64,000 nucleotides of DNA, taken from positions 1 through 64,000 of the forward strand of contig CAKKQC010000021.1 in the NCBI GenBank assembly GCA_919901855.1, in the 5' to 3' direction. Positions 40,721 through 48,141 of the stretch are shown here, piece after piece. The notes beneath the pieces were generated by a model. It was not told the DNA's origin and made no database searches. It saw nothing but the letters and a program-made list of their open reading frames with translations. Made by a program: the position numbers and the translations under genes. The DNA is from a bacterium (GTDB lineage: Bacteria > Oederibacteriota > CAKKQC01). Position 1 is the first letter of the stretch. Every line of letters starts with the position of its first letter.

Positions 40721-41316
40721 TGCGCCCGTGGGGCTTCTTCCTCGTCCGCGGCATGGGGGTCACGTTCGGGCGGCTGTTCAACGGGTTCTGGCAGGGCGCG
40801 CGCCGCGCCGCCGGGCTCCCGGGGACGGAGACCCACGGGTCCGGCGCCACGGGCGTGTTCACGGTCCAGTATCCGGAGGAGCGGCTGCCGATCCCGGAGC
40901 GGTTCCGCGTCCTGCCGGTCCTGATCTACGAGGAGACCACGGGGGAGCCGCGGTGCACGGCCTGCGGAATCTGCGCCAAGGCCTGCCCGCCCCAGTGCAT
41001 CTGGATCCTCCAGGCGAAGGGCGAGGACGGCAAGACCCGGAACCGGCCGGAGGAGTTCTCGATCGAGGCCAACGTGTGCATGAACTGCGGGCTGTGCGCC
41101 GAGTTCTGCCCGTTCGACGCCATCAAGATGGACCACCGGTTCGAGCTGGCGGACACCGTCCGCAAGGGCCGGGACATCCTGAACCTCCAGGACCTGCTCG
41201 TCTCGAGCGAATACCACGCGCGGATTCATCCCAAGGGCGCGGCGAAGGAAGCCGAAGCTCGCGCCAGGAAGAGTGCTCCGAAGCCCGCGGCCCCGGCGGC
41301 GCCCGCCGCGGGCTGA
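40720..41316 (+). CDS. nuoI: NADH-quinone oxidoreductase subunit I (2[4Fe-4S] ferredoxin-like)
   Basis: This 198-residue protein carries two [4Fe-4S] motifs, CTACGICAKACP and CMNCGLCAEFCP, which pass electrons to cluster N2 in NuoB. The N-terminal RGMGVTFGRLFNGFW and the spacing between the motifs match NuoI. The C-terminus is extended by ~30 Ala/Lys/Pro-rich residues. The ATG overlaps the nuoBCD stop by one base. The stop overlaps the next gene, which apparently starts at CTG. Confidence 0.92.
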   Translation: MRPWGFFLVRGMGVTFGRLFNGFWQGARRAAGLPGTETHGSGATGVFTVQYPEERLPIPERFRVLPVLIYEETTGEPRCTACGICAKACPPQCIWILQAKGEDGKTRNRPEEFSIEANVCMNCGLCAEFCPFDAIKMDHRFELADTVRKGRDILNLQDLLVSSEYHARIHPKGAAKEAEARARKSAPKPAAPAAPAAG

Positions 41317-42371
41317 AGCGTCCGACGGACGTCCGGGATCTCCTCGCCGAACGCACGAAGACGGGGGAGCTGTTCGCCAGGACCAAGGGGCTAACGGTGC
41401 GATGCGTCGCCTGCGCGCACCGGTGCACGATCCAGGACGGCCATGAGGGCGCCTGCCGGGTCCGGTTCAACAAGGGCGGGGAACTCCGGGTCCCGTTCGG
41501 TTACGTCTCCGGTATCCAGCTCGACCCCATCGAGAAGAAACCGTTCTTCCACGTGCTGCCCGGGGCGCGCACGCTCTCGTTCGGGATGCTGGGGTGTTCT
41601 TTCCGGTGTCTCTGGTGCCAGAACTGGGAAACCTCCCAGATCATCAAGGACTCCGGGGCGGGTGGCAGGATCCAGGACGTGACGCCCGAGGAGATCGCAG
41701 AGCTGTGCCAGAGCTCGGCGTCGCCCGTCATCACGAGCACGTACAACGAGCCCATGATCACGGCGGAGTGGGCGGCGGCGGTCATGGGCGCGGCGCGGAA
41801 GGACGGGGTGCGGGGCGCGATCGTGTCCAACGGCCACGGGACGCCGGAGGTGATCGATTTCCTCGCGCCCTTCGTGGACTTCTGGAAGATCGACCTCAAG
41901 GGGTTCGACGCGAAACGCCACCGGGCCATGACCACCGGCGGGCTCGAGGCCGTGCTGGAGACGATCCGGGCGGTGCATGCGAGGGGGAAGTGGCTGGAGG
42001 TCGTGACCCTCGTGGTCCCGGGGGTGAACGACACCGACGACGAGCTCAAGGCCATGGCCGGGTTCCTGGCCTCGGTGTCGACGGACATCCCCTGGCACGT
42101 GACCGCGTTCCGGCCTACGTTCCGGATGGCGGATCAGGAGGCCACGCCTCCCTCCACGCTCCTGCGGGCCTGCGAGGCGGGTAAGGCCGCGGGGTTGAAG
42201 TTCGTCTACGCCGGGAACCTGCCCGGCGAGACGGGGCGGTGGGAGCACACGTTCTGCCCCGGGTGCGGTGCCGTCCTCGTCGAGCGGCGGGGCTTCACGG
42301 TCCTCTCCAACCGCATCGCCATCGGCGCCTGTCCTTCGTGCAAGCTCACGATTCCCGGGGTGTGGGTTTAG
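41313..42371 (+). CDS. amrS: AmmeMemoRadiSam-type radical SAM enzyme (AmrS)
   Basis: This ~352-residue radical SAM protein has the SAM-cluster cysteines C95, C99 and C102 in GCSFRCLWCQNW. An N-terminal cysteine region (CVACAHRC, then GACRVR) and a C-terminal zinc-ribbon-like region (CPGCGAVL, then CPSCKLTIPG) mark the AmrS family, of unknown substrate. The usual partners, MEMO1-like and AMMECR1-like proteins, are not adjacent. No ATG, GTG or TTG lies near the conserved N-terminus except a GTG at 41397, which would cut it immediately before the first cysteine motif. A CTG at 41313 overlaps the nuoI stop as CTGA, the same geometry as the ATGA/GTGA junctions elsewhere, and is taken as the start. 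Confidence 0.85.
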   Translation: MKRPTDVRDLLAERTKTGELFARTKGLTVRCVACAHRCTIQDGHEGACRVRFNKGGELRVPFGYVSGIQLDPIEKKPFFHVLPGARTLSFGMLGCSFRCLWCQNWETSQIIKDSGAGGRIQDVTPEEIAELCQSSASPVITSTYNEPMITAEWAAAVMGAARKDGVRGAIVSNGHGTPEVIDFLAPFVDFWKIDLKGFDAKRHRAMTTGGLEAVLETIRAVHARGKWLEVVTLVVPGVNDTDDELKAMAGFLASVSTDIPWHVTAFRPTFRMADQEATPPSTLLRACEAGKAAGLKFVYAGNLPGETGRWEHTFCPGCGAVLVERRGFTVLSNRIAIGACPSCKLTIPGVWV

Positions 42372-43212
42372 CCAGCCGGCCGCGGAGGTAGTCCTCCCAG
42401 TCGGACATCACACGCAGGACGGAGTCAGAACCGACGCCGTAGCGGGAGAAATACGTCCCGATGATCCGGGCATCCCGGGTCAGGAGGTCGAAGGAGTTGG
42501 GATTCGTCCGCGGGTCCACGGCCTGCGGGAAATCGATGATCCGCGGCGCGCCCTGCCACCACAGGACGTTGAAAGCCGAGAGGTCGCCGTGGATGATGTC
42601 GCAGGACAGGAACAGCCGCATATTCCGCATGATCCGCTCGAACGTGGCGGCGGCCTCCTCTGCCGTCAGCTTCACGCGCGCGAGCATGGGCGCGGGCCCC
42701 TGGTCGTTGCCGACGAAGTCCATGAGCATCCACCGGCTCGAGACGAGCAGGGGGCGCGGGACGTCGGCCCCGACGCGGTGGAGCCGGTGCAGGGCCTCGA
42801 ACTCGGCGCCGACCCAGAGCGAGAGCCGCAACCCGGGGTCGAGCAGGCCCTTGTTGTAGGCCCGGTTCAGCCGCTCGCGCCCGAAGTTGCGGCCGGCCCG
42901 ATAGACGGCGTCGTTGCGGAATCCGCGCGTGGTGAGGTCGCGGAAGAGCTTGGCGGCCACGAGCCGGACGCCCGTGGTGCCGGACGCCCGGCAGACGTAG
43001 ACCGTGGCCTCCTTGCCGCTCTTGAGCGGCCCCAGGACATCGAGTTGGACGCGCTCGCGGGCAATCTCGACGATGGCCGAGGGATTCCGCTCGGGGTCCC
43101 ACCCGGGCTCCTCCTCGTTGGCCTCGATCCCGGGAATCCATTTCTCCCTGAGTTCCGTAGCTTCTTCGCCGGAGGTCGAGAACCACCTCCGGACCCGTAT
43201 CGACTTTGGCAT
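42346..43212 (-). CDS. RIO-type serine protein kinase
   Basis: This 288-residue protein matches the RIO kinase family: the P-loop-like GPLKSGKEATVYVC, LVAAKLFR with the ATP-binding lysine, the catalytic loop IIHGDLSAFNVLWW and the metal-binding IIDFPQAVDP. RIO kinases act in ribosome maturation in eukaryotes and archaea; bacterial members are less common and their role is unclear. The ATG at 43212 with GGAGGG upstream is the start; the open frame extends further but into the leader. It is convergent with amrS, overlapping it by 26 nt. A short candidate leader ORF and promoter lie upstream. Confidence 0.85.
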   Translation of the reverse strand: MPKSIRVRRWFSTSGEEATELREKWIPGIEANEEEPGWDPERNPSAIVEIARERVQLDVLGPLKSGKEATVYVCRASGTTGVRLVAAKLFRDLTTRGFRNDAVYRAGRNFGRERLNRAYNKGLLDPGLRLSLWVGAEFEALHRLHRVGADVPRPLLVSSRWMLMDFVGNDQGPAPMLARVKLTAEEAAATFERIMRNMRLFLSCDIIHGDLSAFNVLWWQGAPRIIDFPQAVDPRTNPNSFDLLTRDARIIGTYFSRYGVGSDSVLRVMSDWEDYLRGRLAKPTPRES

Positions 43213-43264
43213 GAATCGACACCCTCCAAGGTTTGACGGCGATTCGAACGAGAGGGTGCGGGTT

Positions 43265-43321
43265 CTACCGGCGGGAAAGCAGGGAGAGACCCGCGCCCTG
43301 GAGCCGTGCAACCGTGTGCAT
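43265..43321 (-). CDS. Possible 18-codon leader ORF upstream of the RIO kinase
   Basis: On the minus strand a GGAGG (43331-43335) lies 9 nt before an ATG at 43321, which opens an 18-codon frame ending in TAG at 43265. It sits within the probable 5' leader of the kinase mRNA. The sequence is basic and leucine-rich, with no run of one amino acid that would mark a classic attenuator. Its strong Shine-Dalgarno is the only reason to list it. Confidence 0.25.
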   Translation of the reverse strand: MHTVARLQGAGLSLLSRR

Positions 43322-43358
43322 ATGGGGGGTCCTCCTTTCGGAATCTGCGGACATGTCC

Positions 43359-43387
43359 AGAATACGCGGACGGGGCCCGTCGCGCAA
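43359..43387 (-). promoter_or_regulatory. Candidate promoter of the RIO kinase leader
   Basis: On the minus strand TTGCGC (43382-43387) and TATTCT (43359-43364) are 17 nt apart. The predicted start falls in a perfect 10-bp palindrome GGACATGTCC (43349-43358), which could be an operator. Confidence 0.4.
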
Positions 43388-43401
43388 GGGTCGGGTTCCG
43401 G

Positions 43402-43407
43402 TATCGT
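43402..43407 (+). promoter_or_regulatory. -10-like hexamer TATCGT, leaderless start for the gene at 43415
   Basis: TATCGT ends 7 nt before the ATG at 43415, with no true Shine-Dalgarno (only a G-run). The divergent RIO kinase promoter lies just upstream on the other strand. Confidence 0.35.
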
Positions 43408-43414
43408 GGGGGGC

Positions 43415-45511
43415 ATGACGACGACGGAGGCGCGGCGGCCGAGGGCCCTCGTGCCCGCGCTCGGGGCCTGGGCCGGATGGATGGCCGTCCTGTTTCTCGG
43501 CCGAAGCGGGCCGATCACGTTCGTCCCCGGGCTGCCGCCGGATGGAATCATCAACGCCTGCGTGCCGTTGGGGTACCCGAAACAGCAGGATTTCTTCTGG
43601 TACGCACTCATGCTGGCGGCGGGGCCGGTGGGCGGGTGGGATGCCGCGTTCTTCTGGCGCCGGCTGGCCGCGTGGGGGGAGAAGCGCCCTGCCGGCGGGA
43701 TTCACCTCGAGGCGGCGGCCGCATGCGCGGTGCTCGCGACCATCCTCGCGCTCGCGAACGCTCCCGGCTGGCTCACCGCGTCGGCGGTTCTCGCGCTGGC
43801 GGCTGCCGGCCTGCCCTGGTTCGACCGCCGTTGGTATGCCTCTGCGCCCCCCGTGGCGGAGTCCGCATCGGCCGGCGGGGTCATCCGGCCGTGGCACGTC
43901 GCCGCGGCGCTGGGTCTGGCGGTCGTCTGGGTCTTTGACTCGTGCCTCCTCCGGCGGCCGATCGACGGATTCCACGAGGGGTCAAAGCTCCTGTTCGTGC
44001 AGTCGTTCCTCGCCGGGGACCGGCCGGGCGTGGACGTCGCGATCGACTACGGCCCCCTGTACCTCCACTCGGTCTGGTGGTGGATGAAGCTGGCCGGCGT
44101 CAGCCTAGCCGCGCTCCGGTGGCATTTCCTAGTCGCGCAGGCGGTGGGGCTGGCCGTCCAGATCCTGGTCCTGCGCGCGCTCGCGGGGACGGGGCTGGCG
44201 GTGGCCGCGGGCGTCTGGAGCCTGCTCGCGTTCTCGTCCGTGGCCGGGATCCAGTACGGGATGCCGAACGCGCTGCGGCTGGCATTGCCGATGGCGGCGC
44301 TGGCGGTCTGGGGACGGGGAGGCCGGACGGCGCCGATCCTGGCGGGAGCCCTGACGGCCGCGGCGTGGCTGTTCAGCCCCGAGTACGGGATGGCGGCCGC
44401 GGCCGCGTGCGCGGTCGCCGCGATCGTGGACGGATGGCACGACGGCTGGCGAAGGGCCGCAGGCTCCCTCGGCGTCTGGACGTCCACCGCCGGCGCGACG
44501 GTCCTCGGACTGCTCCTGGTCATGTACGGGACCGGGACGGGGGAGGCCTTGCGCGGCCTGCTGGGAGGCGGCCACGGGGCGGCGCGACTCCTGGGGCAGG
44601 GCGCGTGGCCGGCGCCCCGGCCGGTCTGGTGGGTCTCGGCCTCCGATGCGTGGTTCGATAGGGGAGCCTGGTACTCGCTCGCGAGCTACTGGGGGCCCGG
44701 CCTCCTCTGCTCCGGGGTCGCGGCGTGGCTGCTGGCGGGGCCGGTGGCGCCTCTGCGGCGGGGGCGGGTCGCGGGCTGGCTCGCGTTCGCCTCACTCGCG
44801 CTCGTGCCGGTGGTCATCCGGCCCGCGGGCCAGCAGGTGAACGCGATCGCGGCGACGGCGGGGCTGCTCGTCCTCGCGATCGACTCGGCTCGGGGGACGG
44901 GGTCGGGGGGGCGGCGGGCGGCGCTCGGCGGGGCGGCCGCGATTGGGGTCGCGGGGCTGGTCGCGCTGTCGGCGCACGCGGGCGACTTCGCGGCCAAGGG
45001 CGCGCGCTGCCTCGGGGACCTGCGGACCGGGGCTAGTGCCGGTTCGCTACCCCGGCTCGGTGGCGTCCAGTTGCCAGAAAGAGCGCGCCGGGATCTCGAT
45101 GGCGCGGTGGCGGCCGTCCGGGCCGGCTGTCCGCCGGGAGGCCGGGTCTATGTCGCCGCGATCTCGTGGGCGCATGTGCCGTTCCTTGCAGACCGCGCCG
45201 GGTTGCGGCCGTACCCGCTGGCTGCGCTCACCGCGACCAGGGGAGAGCGGGATGTCGTGCTGGCCGCGCTCGACCGCGAGCGCCCGGCCGTCGCGCTCGT
45301 GACGGAGGCCGGGTTCGACGTGCCGTTTGCGGCCGAGCACCCCGAGGAGGCGGCCTACGTGGCCGCGCACTACCGGCTCGTGAAGCGATTCGGGGACTTG
45401 CGCGTGATGGCGCGGTTGGGCCCGTCTGGTCCGGTCAGGCTCCCCGGGTCAGGAGCCGCGTTGCCCTTCGACTCGGAGACTCGCTCAGGACTACGCGCCC
45501 CGGGTCAGTAG
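43415..45511 (+). CDS. Polytopic membrane protein, GT-C glycosyltransferase-like
   Basis: This 698-residue protein has hydrophobic segments along most of its length. After about residue 175 it has DGFHEGSKLLFVQSFLAGDRPGVDV followed by DYGPLYLHSVWW, a loop like that of GT-C membrane glycosyltransferases (an acidic residue, then yGPl before the next helix). The last ~150 residues are soluble and contain VRAGCPPGGRVYVAAISWAHVPFLADRAG. The style is similar to the membrane protein at 8146, but I see no long local match. Substrate unknown. The 3' end overlaps the convergent gene at 45491 by 21 nt. Confidence 0.6.
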   Translation: MTTTEARRPRALVPALGAWAGWMAVLFLGRSGPITFVPGLPPDGIINACVPLGYPKQQDFFWYALMLAAGPVGGWDAAFFWRRLAAWGEKRPAGGIHLEAAAACAVLATILALANAPGWLTASAVLALAAAGLPWFDRRWYASAPPVAESASAGGVIRPWHVAAALGLAVVWVFDSCLLRRPIDGFHEGSKLLFVQSFLAGDRPGVDVAIDYGPLYLHSVWWWMKLAGVSLAALRWHFLVAQAVGLAVQILVLRALAGTGLAVAAGVWSLLAFSSVAGIQYGMPNALRLALPMAALAVWGRGGRTAPILAGALTAAAWLFSPEYGMAAAAACAVAAIVDGWHDGWRRAAGSLGVWTSTAGATVLGLLLVMYGTGTGEALRGLLGGGHGAARLLGQGAWPAPRPVWWVSASDAWFDRGAWYSLASYWGPGLLCSGVAAWLLAGPVAPLRRGRVAGWLAFASLALVPVVIRPAGQQVNAIAATAGLLVLAIDSARGTGSGGRRAALGGAAAIGVAGLVALSAHAGDFAAKGARCLGDLRTGASAGSLPRLGGVQLPERARRDLDGAVAAVRAGCPPGGRVYVAAISWAHVPFLADRAGLRPYPLAALTATRGERDVVLAALDRERPAVALVTEAGFDVPFAAEHPEEAAYVAAHYRLVKRFGDLRVMARLGPSGPVRLPGSGAALPFDSETRSGLRAPGQ

Positions 45512-45913
45512 GCGCGTAGCGGCGTCGGTGAAGACGCGGGCGGCGGCGATGGCCGCCGGGCCCTGGAGCTTGAGCCCTTGGAGCGCGACGAGCGCCTCGA
45601 TCTGGGTGGGGGGAAGCTCCTCAGCGTAGAGCCGGGCGAGCATCTCCAGGGAGGCCCGCGCGGAGTACGACTTCACACCGCGGGCGGCCAGCAGCGCCTT
45701 CACGATGCCGTGCAGGGGGGCCCCGACCGCGATCGCGGCCGCAGCGCCGTCGGCGGGCGGCTTCGCCTCGATCTCGGCCAGCCGGGCGTTCGCCGCCTCG
45801 AGGAGCGTGAGCGCCTCGAACCGGAAGGACTCGCTGTGCACGACCATCGCCGTAAGCCAGGGGGGAAGCCCGGCGAGGACCCGGCTGGCGTTCTGTTTCG
45901 TCGCTGTAGACAT
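45491..45913 (-). CDS. Small helical protein of unknown function
   Basis: This 140-residue protein is predicted to be mostly alpha-helical and Ala/Leu-rich (FEALTLLEAANARLAEIEAKPPADG, then IVKALLAARGVKSYSARASLEMLARLYAEE). No signal peptide, membrane segment or known motif is visible. It is transcribed alone, convergent with the upstream membrane protein and divergent from the gene at 46017. Codon composition resembles its neighbours. A function cannot be assigned. Confidence 0.6.
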   Translation of the reverse strand: MSTATKQNASRVLAGLPPWLTAMVVHSESFRFEALTLLEAANARLAEIEAKPPADGAAAAIAVGAPLHGIVKALLAARGVKSYSARASLEMLARLYAEELPPTQIEALVALQGLKLQGPAAIAAARVFTDAATRLLTRGA

Positions 45914-45949
45914 CTGGTGAGGCCATATCTTCAGGCTTCCCCCAAGCCA

Positions 45950-45978
45950 CTGTCAAGGATCGGGATACGGGCTACAAT
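45950..45978 (+). promoter_or_regulatory. Candidate promoter for the gene at 46017
   Basis: CTGTCA (45950-45955) and TACAAT (45973-45978) are 17 nt apart. A leader of about 30 nt containing GGGAGG precedes the ATG at 46017. Confidence 0.5.
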
Positions 45979-46016
45979 GGAAGCAGGGGGGGAATCCTAT
46001 GATCCGGGAGGACACG

Positions 46017-46682
46017 ATGCACAAAGCCATGATTCTTGGTTCGATTATGACGTTGGCCCTGGCGGCCCAGGCGGTCGCGGCGGATGCCACGGCGACCACC
46101 GCGGCTGCTCCGGCGGCCGCCCCCAAGAAGCGCGCGGCGGCGCCCGTCAAGGTGACCGCCAGCCAGCTCTGGATGCGCCTCGACACGATCGAGGGGCGGC
46201 TGGACCTCATGCAGAAGTCGCTGGAGAGCATCGGTAAGTCCGCCACGACGGCGGCCACGGCGGCGGCGACGGCGGCGGCCTCGGCCCGCCCGACGGTCCA
46301 GATGCCCGGCCCGGGCGAGGGTGCCCAGGCCAAGGAGCTGGCGGGCGCCTTCTACAACCACGGCGTCTACCAGCGCCGCGCCGCCAACACGCGGCTCGCG
46401 TCGACGCTGATCCGCGACGTCATGGTCCTGTCCGGAACGGTCGTCGCGTTCATCGGCTATGAAGACGGGCGTTCCAAGACCGCGCCGCGGACCATCCGGC
46501 TCGCCTACAAGGAGTACCGGGGCTTCACGGTCGGCGTCTCGATGGCCGCCATCGGCGTGATCGTGAGCGAGTTCGTGAACCTGTCCGCGAACCGCTCGGA
46601 AGCCTCCGCCGCGAAAGCCCTCATGCGGCCGCTCGAGGAAGAGCCGCCGTCGGGCCCGGCGCCCCGGGTCGAGGTCCAATAA
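46017..46682 (+). CDS. Exported or inner-membrane protein of unknown function
   Basis: This 221-residue protein has a signal peptide (MHKAMILGSIMTLALAAQAVAADA) and an Ala/Thr/Pro-rich stretch. A coiled-coil-like segment follows (QLWMRLDTIEGRLDLMQKSLESI), and then two hydrophobic helices near residues 130-150 and 170-190 (STLIRDVMVLSGTVVAFIGY and FTVGVSMAAIGVIVSEFV). The start at 46017 is chosen for its GGGAGG; an ATG at 45999 adds six residues that weaken the signal peptide. I recognise no family. The glcD gene follows after a palindrome. Confidence 0.65.
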   Translation: MHKAMILGSIMTLALAAQAVAADATATTAAAPAAAPKKRAAAPVKVTASQLWMRLDTIEGRLDLMQKSLESIGKSATTAATAAATAAASARPTVQMPGPGEGAQAKELAGAFYNHGVYQRRAANTRLASTLIRDVMVLSGTVVAFIGYEDGRSKTAPRTIRLAYKEYRGFTVGVSMAAIGVIVSEFVNLSANRSEASAAKALMRPLEEEPPSGPAPRVEVQ

Positions 46683-46690
46683 CTCCCCGT

Positions 46691-46719
46691 CCGGCGGGGT
46701 TGGTACAATACCCCGCCGG
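46691..46719 (+). promoter_or_regulatory. Hairpin with embedded -10 box directly abutting the glcD start codon
   Basis: A perfect 9-bp inverted repeat (CCGGCGGGG at 46691-46699, CCCCGCCGG at 46711-46719) flanks an 11-nt loop. The loop contains TACAAT (46704-46709), and the glcD ATG follows the stem with no gap. The box is 10 nt from the ATG. A DNA palindrome around a -10 element suggests a repressor or activator site; as RNA the right arm would start a nearly leaderless mRNA. Confidence 0.5.
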
Positions 46720-48141
46720 ATGACCATCGACGATTCGCTCCTGCAGACGCTCCGCGGGATCACGGGGCCGGACGGTGTCCTGACGGCTCCCGAGTCCCGC
46801 CTCGCGTACGAAAGCGACGCGCTGCCGTTCAAGGGCCACCCCGACCTCGTGATCATCCCGCGCGCGGCCGGCGAGGTCGCCCCGGTGGTGCGCGCCCTCG
46901 CGGCGGCGGGGATGCCTTTCCTTCCGTGGGGGACGGGCACCGGACTCGCGGGGGGGGCGTGCGCCGCCCGCGGCGGGGCCCTGATCGTGCTCTCCCGGCT
47001 GCGGCGGATTCTGGAGCTGAATCCGGCGGACGGCTACGCCGTGGTCGAGGCCGGCGTCGTCAACCTCCATCTCACGCGCGCGGCCGAACCGTCCGGCCTG
47101 CTCTTCGCCCCCGACCCCGGGAGTCAGCAGGCCTGCACGATCGGGGGCAACATCGCCGCCAACTCGGGCGGTCCCCACACGCTCAAGTCCGGGGTCACGA
47201 CCAACCACGTCCTCGGGCTCGAGGTCGTCCTGCCGGACGGCGAGACCGTGACGTTCGGGGGGGCGGCCGAGGACGCGCCCGGGCTCGACCTCCGGGGGCT
47301 CTTCACGGGGTCCGAGGGGACGCTCGGGATCGTGACGACGGCCACCGTCCGGCTGACCCGGCCGTGGCCCGCCTGGAGGACCCTGCTCGCCGCGTTCCCG
47401 GACTTCGAGAGCGCCACCCGCGCCGTCTCGGCCGTGATCGCGGCCGGGATCGTGCCGGCGGCCCTCGAGATGATGGACCGCAAGATCATCAAGGCGGTCG
47501 AGGACGCCTTTCACGTCGGCCTCCCTCGGGATGCCGGGGCGGTCCTGATCGTCGAAGTGGACGGTCTCCGCGAGGGGCTGGACCGGGTGGCCGGCGAGGT
47601 AGAGCGCCTTTGCCGGAGCGAGGGAGCGGGGGAGGTCCGGCTGGCGCGGAACGAGGAGGAACGCACGGCGCTCTGGCTCGGCCGCAAGCGGGCCGCGGCG
47701 GCCATCGGCCGGATCTCGGCCGTCTACTGCACGCAGGACGTCGTCGTGCCCCGCAACCGCATGCCCGAGATGGCGAAGGCCATCGAGGAGATCGAACGCT
47801 CGTCGGGGCTCGGCATCGCGAACCTGTGCCACGCCGGGGACGGGAACATGCACCCGCTCGTGCTCTTCGACGACGCGGTCCCCGGGCAGGTGGCGGCGCA
47901 GAAGATCGCTACTCACGCGATCGTACGAAAGGCCATCGAGCTGGGCGGGACGGTGACGGGCGAGCACGGGGTCGGGCTGGAGAAATCCGAGTTCCTGCCC
48001 GACCTGTACGGCGACGCGGACCTGGACCTCATGATGCGCGTGAAGCGGCTCTTCGATCCCCAAGGGCTGGCGAATCCGGGCAAGGTGGTGCCCGTGGGCG
48101 GCTGGCGCGCCCGGGAGGTCGGGGGCTCGCATGCCGGTTGA
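46720..48141 (+). CDS. glcD: Glycolate oxidase FAD-linked subunit GlcD
   Basis: This 473-residue FAD-dependent oxidase subunit oxidises glycolate (or D-lactate-like 2-hydroxyacids). The PCMH-type FAD domain shows LPWGTGTGLAGGA, PDPGSQQACTIGGNIAANSGGPHTLKSGVT and GSEGTLGIVT. The C-terminal substrate domain has NLCHAGDGNMHPLVLFD and GTVTGEHGVGLEK. The protein starts right after a hairpin promoter. It overlaps glcE by 11 nt, and glcDEF together form the complete membrane-associated complex. Confidence 0.92.
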   Translation: MTIDDSLLQTLRGITGPDGVLTAPESRLAYESDALPFKGHPDLVIIPRAAGEVAPVVRALAAAGMPFLPWGTGTGLAGGACAARGGALIVLSRLRRILELNPADGYAVVEAGVVNLHLTRAAEPSGLLFAPDPGSQQACTIGGNIAANSGGPHTLKSGVTTNHVLGLEVVLPDGETVTFGGAAEDAPGLDLRGLFTGSEGTLGIVTTATVRLTRPWPAWRTLLAAFPDFESATRAVSAVIAAGIVPAALEMMDRKIIKAVEDAFHVGLPRDAGAVLIVEVDGLREGLDRVAGEVERLCRSEGAGEVRLARNEEERTALWLGRKRAAAAIGRISAVYCTQDVVVPRNRMPEMAKAIEEIERSSGLGIANLCHAGDGNMHPLVLFDDAVPGQVAAQKIATHAIVRKAIELGGTVTGEHGVGLEKSEFLPDLYGDADLDLMMRVKRLFDPQGLANPGKVVPVGGWRAREVGGSHAG

